The translations under genes and the position numbers were made by a program. Shown piece by piece: positions 58,194 to 64,000 of a DNA stretch of 64,000 nucleotides. Below the pieces are notes generated by a model. The model did no database searches. It was not told the origin of the DNA and worked only from the letters and a program-made list of their open reading frames with translations. Origin of the DNA: DASQGA01 sp963762085 (GTDB lineage Bacteria > Actinomycetota > Thermoleophilia > Gaiellales > Gaiellaceae); NCBI GenBank assembly GCA_963762085.1, contig CAVXJD010000005.1:226241-290240 (forward strand). The letters are read 5' to 3'. Position 1 is the stretch's first letter, and each line of letters opens with the position of its first letter.

Positions 58194-58539
58194 CAGGGTT
58201 GAGGCGAGGTTCGCAAGAAAGAAGGGGAAGGCGGCCCGAAGGCCGCCCTCAACGATGTGCATCAACGGGACAGAGGGTGACTGCGGCGACACCACCTATC
58301 CAGCATTCGGACCGTAGGTCTTTGTCAGTGAGGTCACAACCGGTTTTCGGGTGACGGGCCGTAACCCCTGCTCTTGTTTTTCGCTGCGAGGCAGCCTTCC
58401 CGCGGGGCTAGTCCCAGATCGAATATCTCTTCGCCGAAGGGAAAATGTTCGACTAGCGCGGTGGGGCTAACCAGCCCCACTTGCTTCGATCTGGCGTTCG
58501 TGCGCCTACCTCTTCTCCGAGTGCTTCCAAGAGTTTGTC
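58194..58539. other. 346-bp region without a supported gene, with a foldback element
   Basis: No convincing gene. It contains a hairpin GTGGGGCT-AACC-AGCCCCAC (58461-58480) inside a larger foldback closed by CCAGATCGAA (58414-58423) and TTCGATCTGG (58485-58494). The order of arms is not that of a tRNA. Confidence 0.5.
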
Positions 58540-58947
58540 GTGGGTGACCTTGATTTCGTGTTCATTGTAAGACGTTGGGACGTCATCATCGAGACTGCGG
58601 GGGGCCGTCCGATCTCCCAGCTGAGGCAGGCACTGACACCTCGTGGGACGCTCGTGGTTGTGGGAGGCGAGGGTGGCGGCAAGTGGGTCGGCAAGGCAGG
58701 CCGCATGGTCTGGGCGCCTGCGCTCTCACTCTTCGTGAGCCACAAGCTCACCACACTCGCGGTCAAGCACAACGGCGCGGACCTAGTCGTACTCAAAGAT
58801 CTCATCGAAGCCGGCAAGGTCATGCCTGTCATCGGGAAGACCTACCAGCTACACGAGGTCCCCCAAGCCATCCGCGATCTAGAGCAGAGGCGCACGCGAG
58901 GTAAGTCCATCGTTCGGGTGTCCGACAAGGCCAGCGGGCTCGCCTAA
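58540..58947 (+). pseudogene. C-terminal fragment of an MDR alcohol dehydrogenase-like protein
   Basis: The 135-residue frame resembles the C-terminal third of a zinc-type quinone reductase: VIIETAGGRPISQLRQALTP, RGTLVVVGGEGGGKWVG, DLVVLKDLIEAGKVMPVIGK and TYQLHEVPQAIRDLEQ. The GroES-like domain and most of the Rossmann fold are missing and not found upstream. It is a 5'-truncated gene. A full MDR homologue lies at 21913-22854. Confidence 0.7.
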
Positions 58948-59174
58948 CGCGACCGACCCGGGCGATTTAGTCAGTTCACGCCGGGGTGGCCCCGACCAGC
59001 CCCCACAAATCCCGATCTGTTGGCCATAGAGGCAACTACTTTTATCCCGCGCTCATCCTGCAGGAGCTCGCCAGAACCTCCCGACCACTCCCGGCAATCC
59101 CCGAACACGAGCTTAGGAAAGCCCCGCTCTCGCTGCGACGCCTCCTTCTTCGCAGTAGTCTGCTATCGTACTGT
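58948..59174. other. Intergenic region with no supported gene
   Basis: I see no gene, tRNA or strong hairpin in this stretch; only the operator/promoter just to its right is notable. Confidence 0.5.
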
Positions 59175-59195
59175 TTAGTCCGTATACCAGACTAA
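59175..59195 (+). promoter_or_regulatory. Inverted repeat operator upstream of the SRPBCC gene
   Basis: TTAGTC (59175-59180) and GACTAA (59190-59195) are perfect inverted arms around CGTATACCA. They end at the AAGGAGG ribosome-binding site of the gene at 59206. The likely binder is the MarR-like regulator whose broken gene ends this operon. Confidence 0.6.
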
Positions 59196-59205
59196 GGAGG
59201 CTCAG

Positions 59206-59620
59206 GTGATCAATCGGACCGTCACCGCCGTCTTCGACGCGCCGAAGGACGAGGTCTTCGCGTACCTGTCGCTGGTCGAGAACCTGCCCGAGTGGGCGAC
59301 CGACTTCGCCCAGGAACTGAAGTACGAGGACGGCAAGGCGAAGGTCGTGAACGGCCTCGGCGAGTTCTACTTCCGGATCGACGCCGACCCGGAGACCGGC
59401 GTGATCGACATGTACGCCGGGCCCGAGCGAGGACGAGCTCGCCCTCTTCCCCACGCGCGTCGTCGCGCTCGGCGAGGCGAAGAGCGCCTACTCGTTCACG
59501 ATGTTCAAGGCGCCGGGGATGCCGGACGAGCTGTTCGAGTCGCAGTACGAGTCGCTGCGGCGCGAGTTCGACAACATCCGCGCCCGCTTCGCCGGCGAGC
59601 ATGCGAGCTGCGCTCGATGA
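59206..59620 (+). pseudogene. SRPBCC family protein, frameshifted
   Basis: Starting at GTG 59206 (AAGGAGG upstream) the frame gives INRTVTAVFDAPKDEVFAYL, ENLPEWATDF and FYFRIDADPETGVIDMYAGP. It then shifts near 59428, where GAG CGAG GAC looks like a 4-base duplication. The second frame gives ELALFPTRVVALGEAKSAYS, FTMFKAPGMPDELFESQYES and FDNIRARFAG, ending TGA 59618. The restored product is a complete SRPBCC protein of about 137 residues. Confidence 0.7.
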
Positions 59621-59893
59621 TCGCGGCCGCCGAGCGGAGGAAGATGCTCGCCGTCCGACTCTGCGGCGAGCGTGTGCTAATGCGGCTCGAGTCGATCGGC
59701 GTCAGGCGTCTCGCCGACCTGCGCGGCCGTGATCCTTGGGAGCTGATGCACGAGATCAACCTCGAGGCGGGGCGCCCGATCTGGCGCGCGCCGATGGCGG
59801 TCGACCGCGCTGCAGAACCTAATCGACGCCGCCGAGCGGGAGGGCGCCGCGCCTCCCGCTCGCGGCCGCCAGCGGGCGCGTGTCGGCGCCTGA
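59617..59893 (+). pseudogene. HhH (Cdd1-like) protein, frameshifted
   Basis: The ATG at 59617 overlaps the previous stop. The frame reads AAAERRKMLAVRLCGERVLM and RLESIGVRRLADLRGRDPWE, then LMHEINLEAGRPIWRAPMA, a helix-hairpin-helix protein of the Cdd1/pathogenicity-locus type. A shift near 59805 is needed to continue with ALQNLIDAAEREG, ending TGA 59891-59893. The restored protein has about 90 residues. DNA binding is expected from the HhH motif, but function is unknown. Confidence 0.65.
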
Positions 59894-60333
59894 GCCGGCG
59901 GCCGCTCCGTCCCTCGGCCGCGACGATCTCGGCTTCCTGCTCGCGAAGGCGACGCAGCGCTGGAACGAACTGCTGGCAGAGCGCTTTGCCGCCGCCGGCT
60001 ACGCCGACGTCCGTCCCTCCTACGGGTCGGTCCTGCTGCCGCTCTACGAGCAGGACGGCCTACGCATGGGCGAACTGGCCCGCCGGGCGCGCCTGAGCAA
60101 GCAGACGATGACGACCATGATCCGCCGCCTCGAGCGGACCGCCTCGTTGAGCGGCGTCCCGACCCGGGCGACGCCCGCGCCTCGCTGATCTTCCTAACCC
60201 GCGCAGTCGCCGCTTCGAACCGGTCGCGGCAGCGACGTTGCGCGAGCTCGACGCGCTGGTGCGGCGCCGGCTCAGCGCGCCGCGCTTGGCGGCGATCAAG
60301 GATGCCTTGCGGGAGCTCGTGGAGCTCGAGTGA
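59880..60333 (+). pseudogene. MarR-family regulator with two frameshifts
   Basis: From GTG 59880 the N-terminus reads LGRDDLGFLLAKATQRWNEL, SYGSVLLPLYEQDGLRMGEL and ARRARLSKQTMTTMIRRLER. A missing base near 60137 and another near 60201 interrupt it. With both restored the reading continues LVERRPDPGDARASLIFLTR and FEPVAAATLRELDALV to the stop at 60331. It is the last gene of a three-gene set, all of which are shifted, and it is the best candidate to bind the operator at 59175-59195. Confidence 0.7.
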
Positions 60334-60636
60334 GCGGAGGGCGCCAGCTGTCCCACCTGGACGCCGGCACCCTTCGCTCTCATCGCCCGCTAGCTGCCGC
60401 AATGGCCCGTAAGGACAGCGGCCCTGTCACGCGCGTCCACGCGGGGGCACTCCCGGGCACTCCGATCAGGCCACCGCGATCCAGCGTGCGGCTCGAATCA
60501 CTGCAACTCAGGCTGAATCGCCAAGCCGGGAGGACCACTTCATCAACTGTGAACCCGTCGGAAGATGTACCCGTTTCGTACCCGAAAGCTCCGCTCGGCG
60601 TTGCTGGCAGAGAAGAAATCCCTGCAAATAGGCTAA
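60334..60636. other. Intergenic region left of the tRNA fragment
   Basis: No gene is supported. Near 60568-60586 GTACCCG is repeated with 4 bp between the copies (GTACCCGTTTCGTACCCG), which could be arm-type integrase sites but may be chance. Confidence 0.4.
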
Positions 60637-60688
60637 AGCCGACGCGCGGATTCGAACCGCGGACCCCTTCATTACGAGTGAAGTGCTC
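60637..60688 (-). tRNA. 3' fragment of a tRNA-Thr(CGT), attachment-site scar
   Basis: Read on the minus strand the fragment has the end of a D-stem (GAGC), an anticodon arm CTTCA-CTCGTAA-TGAAG with anticodon CGT (60671-60679 region), a T-arm CGCGG-TTCGAAT-CCGCG (60645-60661) and the acceptor 3' strand CGTCGGC with discriminator T. The 5' acceptor strand and D-loop are absent; the sequence before GAGC is unrelated. This is what integrases leave when they recombine into a tRNA 3' end, so it is probably an att site. A tRNA cut by a rearrangement is the alternative. Confidence 0.8.
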
Positions 60689-60769
60689 GGAACAACAGTT
60701 CGGAGCTGGTTTCGCTCGACGGTCGACCTGGGTAACAACCTCGTCGGGCTTTGGCCGGTACGAATCGCC
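60689..60769. other. Gap between tRNA fragment and patatin gene
   Basis: 81 bp with no gene; it lies between the scar and the patatin stop, so it is the probable end of an inserted segment. Confidence 0.4.
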
Positions 60770-62587
60770 TCAGGAGCGGGGCAAGATCCGAATCGTCGGC
60801 GTCGGCGTCGGGGCGCCCGTGTCGAAGTCCCGCTCGGCCGGTGGACCCCACGTCGCTGCTAGGTCGAACAGTTCGTCGCTCGCGGCGAGCGCTGACTCCC
60901 ACCACGCAAGTGGGGGCGGATCGACTGGGCTCGAGCCCGCCTTTTTCCACTCCTCGACGACGTCCCGGAACGGGACTCGGGCCGCCGTCGCTCCGCCTCG
61001 GTAGACGCCTTCGCGGCCGACGCCGGCTGCGCCGAGGCTCCGCTGGAGCATCTGCATCATGATCCAATACCGGGTGACGCGATGTCGGTTCCAGTCGAAG
61101 CCCTTCGGATCGATCACCAGCTCGCCCGCGTCCTGGCCCCGCTTGATGAGTCCGTCCACGACTTCTTTCGGCATGCTCAGGTTCAGTCCGCCCTCGTCGT
61201 CCGTCAGGCGGATCTGGCACACGCGGTCGCGGTAGCCCGGTAGCTCGGCCTGCGTGTTGTCGCGCCAGTTGCGCGCGGCGTTCAGGAGCTGCGGGAAGAT
61301 CTTCATGACGTCGGGGACCTTCGTGAAGCCCGGCAGGCGCGGGTTGTCTGACATCTCGACTGCGGGGAGATCCGCTCTGCGCCACGGCTGGAGATCGAGA
61401 CCGAACGTCGGCCGCGAGGGAAAGAGCGAGTCGAAGAAGTGGATCGGAAAGTTGCTGCAGATGCCGCCGTCGGACATCGTGTGCCGCACGGGACCTCGGA
61501 GCGGATCGTTTCGCCAGAGCGGCACCGTCGAGAGGAGGACCGGGAAGCTGAGGCTGAGCCGCGCGGCAACGACGAGCGGCAGGTCGAGGCCGGGGGCGGG
61601 ATAGAGCGTCCGCTCCTTGCCGCCAGCTTTGTACTTGCGCGCTCCCGCCTGCGTCGCCTCCGTCATCTGGGTGACCACTTCGCGCGGGAAGAGCCTCCCG
61701 AGCTCCTCGGGATCGAAGAGATAGGGCGCCTGCTCCTCGTCCGGCTCGGGGAACGGAATCGTCACGGGCCTCGACGCGCTGAGGTCGGTGGTCACGAGTG
61801 CGAGGTTGACGTCCGGATTCTTGGGATCCTCGCCCTGGAGCATCCGGAAGGTAAGGGGCTGGTCGAGTGGGAGCCCGGCGCAGTGCTGGATCGTCTTGTG
61901 GAGCCAGTCGGTGAGGCCCGAGTGCTCGGGCTGTCCCGACTCCGTCCGCCCGGTGCACATCCCGATCCAGTTGGCGCTCAGGGCACCGTTCAGAGCGAGT
62001 GCGAAGCGCCCCAGCGCGACGAGTGCGACGAGCAAGAGCAAGGCGGGTACGGCGACGAGGGTCGCGAGCACCAGCAGGACGATCGCGACCCAGTCCAGCC
62101 CGCTCAGCCCGCCGCCTGCGAGCGCCCACACCGCGACGACGATGATCGCAAGCCACGCGAGCACGGCCAGTGCGGCGGCCGCCAGGAACAACTTGCGCCC
62201 ACGCAAGATCGAAATCATCGCTGCGGGAGCCCGGCGGGTGAGCGAGCCCTTCGAGGTGACGAAGCGGAGCGCCACGTCGAACGCAGGCCGTGCGGCGGCC
62301 GTCGGCTGAAACAGGCTGAGCACGAAGCCTTGCTGGGTGATCTCGTCCGAGACCTCGCCGAGGGCGTCGTAGGCCGCGGGCTCGCCCTGGTTCCAGCGAT
62401 ACTCGCACGCCGCCGCGGCGACGGCCGCGATCGCACCCGCCGAGGCGCCGCCGAGGTTCCGGAACCGGTAGCGGCCGGCGATCTTCCGGATCGCGCTCGG
62501 GTAGACGACGCCGCTCGTGATGCCGCCCTTCATGACGAGGTCGCACTCCTCCTCGCGCGGGCCGAGCTCGTAGGCGCGGTCGGTCAC
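60770..62587 (-). CDS. Patatin-like phospholipase with internal membrane helices
   Basis: A 605-residue protein from GTG 62587. It has the oxyanion-hole motif MKGGITSGVVYPSAI, the nucleophile GASAG (Ser49), and the catalytic Asp in MSDGGICSNFPIHFFD, the DGG dyad partner. Between Ser and Asp, residues about 130-200 hold two to three hydrophobic helices (LAAAALAVLAWLAIIVVAVW and DWVAIVLLVLATLVAVPALL), which would anchor it in the membrane. It releases fatty acids from lipids by family knowledge. It lies 7 bp after a small membrane-protein gene and is the last gene of the alpha-dioxygenase operon. Confidence 0.92.
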   Translation of the reverse strand: MTDRAYELGPREEECDLVMKGGITSGVVYPSAIRKIAGRYRFRNLGGASAGAIAAVAAAACEYRWNQGEPAAYDALGEVSDEITQQGFVLSLFQPTAAARPAFDVALRFVTSKGSLTRRAPAAMISILRGRKLFLAAAALAVLAWLAIIVVAVWALAGGGLSGLDWVAIVLLVLATLVAVPALLLLVALVALGRFALALNGALSANWIGMCTGRTESGQPEHSGLTDWLHKTIQHCAGLPLDQPLTFRMLQGEDPKNPDVNLALVTTDLSASRPVTIPFPEPDEEQAPYLFDPEELGRLFPREVVTQMTEATQAGARKYKAGGKERTLYPAPGLDLPLVVAARLSLSFPVLLSTVPLWRNDPLRGPVRHTMSDGGICSNFPIHFFDSLFPSRPTFGLDLQPWRRADLPAVEMSDNPRLPGFTKVPDVMKIFPQLLNAARNWRDNTQAELPGYRDRVCQIRLTDDEGGLNLSMPKEVVDGLIKRGQDAGELVIDPKGFDWNRHRVTRYWIMMQMLQRSLGAAGVGREGVYRGGATAARVPFRDVVEEWKKAGSSPVDPPPLAWWESALAASDELFDLAATWGPPAERDFDTGAPTPTPTIRILPRS

Positions 62588-62594
62588 CGCCGCC

Positions 62595-62972
62595 TCAGCG
62601 TTCCGAGCCCGTGATTGCCGCCAGGACGACGTTGACGGCGGAAATGCCGGTCGCGAACACGGCGGTCCGCGCCGGGAGCTGCTTCGACAACCCGGCGGAG
62701 GCGGCCGAGATCGTGTCGGAGACGTGGATCATGAGGGCGACCTTCTGGGCGTGCCGCCTGATGCCAGGGTCAGGACTCAGCAGGTCGACGCCGATCAGGA
62801 TCGTGCGGATGCCGAACATGCGCGCGATGTGGACGGCGGAGCCGTCGGCGTCGGCGTCCTTGCCGAGACGCCGCGAGAACCTCCGCGGCGCGGCGAGGGC
62901 TGCGGTTCCGTTGAAGATCCTGATGCAGGCGAGCGCGATGCGGGCGTAATCACGACCCGTGAGCCCGTGCAC
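62595..62972 (-). CDS. Small membrane-associated protein, DUF4267-like
   Basis: A 125-residue protein from GTG 62972 with GGAAGGA upstream. Residues about 8-30 (ARIALACIRIFNGTAALAAP) and 60-80 (GIRTILIGVDLLSPD) are moderately hydrophobic, followed by SDTISAASAGLSKQLPARTA and a C-terminal helix VFATGISAVNVVLAAITG. This looks like a small four-helix integral membrane protein of the DUF4267 type, an uncertain call. It lies 11 bp after the alpha-dioxygenase stop and 7 bp before the patatin start, so it belongs to the same operon. Confidence 0.7.
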   Translation of the reverse strand: MHGLTGRDYARIALACIRIFNGTAALAAPRRFSRRLGKDADADGSAVHIARMFGIRTILIGVDLLSPDPGIRRHAQKVALMIHVSDTISAASAGLSKQLPARTAVFATGISAVNVVLAAITGSER

Positions 62973-62983
62973 CCGTTCCTTCC

Positions 62984-64000
62984 CTACCGGGACGCCTTGT
63001 CGACCTGCCGCCACGGTGCGAACGGATTCGCTACTCCCTGCAGCGCCGGCTCGAGGGTCGGCAGATGGCGCAGGAGCACGCTTCGCATCGTGTTCGACTC
63101 GACCCAGTCGATCCCCTCCTGCGTGTAGACCTCCGGCCGGTAGTCGCGCGTGAAGAACCGGTCGCTCTTCAGCCGCCGCGATGCCATCAGGACGAACACG
63201 CGGAACGCCGTGTCGCTGAACCCGAACCCGGCCGGCTTCGGCTCCGCGTACATCCCGACCATGTGATCGACGCGCTCGACGTCGCCGTAAATCTCGCGGA
63301 GCTCCTCTGCCCATTCCGGGTTGTCGGTCAGATCCTCGAAAGACTGGGCCGGCTCGAGGTGGAAGAGCCGACGGAACTGGTTGTAGCGCGGAACGCCGCG
63401 CTCGCGTGTGCGCAAGACGTCCGTCGCCGCCAGGTCGATCTCGGTTCCGTCCGGCCGCTTGAAGTGCTGCAGCGTCCTCGGGTAGTTGTGGAGGGTGATT
63501 GCGCCGGGATGGGCCCTCCCGAACGAGTAGAAGAGGTCGGCCATGGGCGTCTCCGCGAGGCGCGCGCGCACGCCGAGCGCGTTCAGGTCGTCAAAGGAGT
63601 GCTCGCCGAGCACGGCGTCGGTCTCGTGGGAACGGAACACGTAGTCGTCCGGAATCAGCGGATGCATCCGGTAGACCGAGACGAACTCCTCTGTCAGCGA
63701 GTACTGAACGCCGTGGTGATTCGTCGGCGAGCCCGGGATGCCGCGAATGACCTCGTTGCTCGTGCGCCGGCCGAATCGCTTCACGAACCGCTCGCCGAGG
63801 ATCCCGTACCAGTTCGCCCGCAACGCGACGACAGTGGTCGGGCGAGCGATCACCGCCGGCGTCCAGTCGACCGTATGGATCTTCGCCATCAGGGCCGCGT
63901 TGACGGGCCAGCCGCGCCTTCTGGTAGAGGGCTTCGTCGTCGAGCTCGGGGTGCTTCGCGTGTAGGTGATCGCAGATCGCGTTGTGCTCGCGCATGAACA
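62984..64000 (-). pseudogene. Fatty-acid alpha-dioxygenase homologue, frameshifted and 5'-truncated by window edge
   Basis: The stretch from 64000 to about 63908 reads REHNAICDHLHAKHPELDDE and ALYQKARL. After a 4-base insertion near 63905-63908 the other frame continues NAALMAKIHTVDWTPAVIA, LRANWYGILGERFVKRFG, NHHGVQYSLTEEFVSVYRMH and so on to the stop at 62984. VYRMH matches the catalytic Tyr and proximal heme His of plant alpha-dioxygenases (Y-x-x-H, like Tyr385/His388 of cyclooxygenase). Such enzymes convert fatty acids to 2-hydroperoxides. The frameshift may be real or an error. The N-terminus is outside the window. Confidence 0.85.

Noticed and set aside
58414..58494. Reading the foldback as a tRNA
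   Set aside because: The order of arms and the position of the TTCGA do not match a tRNA on either strand.
60330..61004. A 224-residue frame covering the tRNA fragment (contains FEPRTPSLRVKC)
   Set aside because: That string is a translated tRNA and a common artefact of gene callers.

Overview
The window is GC-rich chromosomal DNA with GTG and TTG starts, many 4-bp ATGA gene overlaps and many genes whose start codon lies only 6-8 nt after a TANNNT box, which is the leaderless arrangement common in Actinobacteria. The gene set (short principal sigma factor, ThyX, archaeal-type GTP cyclohydrolase, AcnA, ECF sigma with RskA-like anti-sigma, UvrA2-like protein, thioredoxin reductase fused to a cNMP-binding domain) suggests a deep-branching actinobacterium such as Thermoleophilia. 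That placement is an inference. Six loci in the right third carry apparent single-base or 4-base frameshifts, so either gene decay or assembly error affects that part.

Left part (1-11.2 kb): an alpha/beta hydrolase, an MBL hydrolase, a cNMP-binding/thioredoxin-reductase fusion, a cupin and a VOC protein, with remnants of a SnoaL-like and a VOC gene between them. Then come two membrane proteins (DUF4389, DUF4386) and a minus-strand ArsR - SRPBCC - UvrA2 operon followed by a Rox-like FAD monooxygenase, which looks like a drug-response module. 11.2-21.6 kb: a small ABM-like protein, a 1.7-kresidue secreted protein with 15 InlB-like repeats, a secreted membrane-anchored protein, and a coupled 5'-nucleotidase / extracellular nuclease pair. 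21.6-33.2 kb: housekeeping and transport, including a SAM hydroxide adenosyltransferase, MscL, an MFS-cNMP fusion, two acetamidase/formamidase paralogues flanking an amino-acid permease, and aconitase divergent from a bolA-monothiol glutaredoxin pair.

33.2-38.5 kb holds the most interesting locus. A divergent HTH/Clp-N regulator faces an operon with a small basic protein, three near-identical 66-69-residue peptides, a stem-loop, a PqqD-like-RRE/M50 site-2-type protease, a secreted Cys-pair protein and a lipoprotein. It reads like an uncharacterised peptide maturation and secretion system. A 165-bp rod-like inverted repeat lies just downstream of the regulator.

38.5-57.2 kb is mostly core: a CDF transporter, zinc-ribbon protein, RpoD, asparaginase II, Fpg/Nei, a degenerate histidine kinase, MptA, PlsY, two superoxide dismutases, an ECF sigma/anti-sigma pair, ThyX, an M14 carboxypeptidase, an FNR-like reductase and a MarR/YceI/FMN-reductase module. 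57.2-60.4 kb is decayed, with several broken genes. A tRNA-Thr(CGT) 3' fragment at 60637-60688 marks a probable attachment-site scar. To its right a tight minus-strand operon encodes a plant-type fatty-acid alpha-dioxygenase homologue, a small membrane protein and a patatin-like phospholipase, which together could release and oxidise fatty acids.
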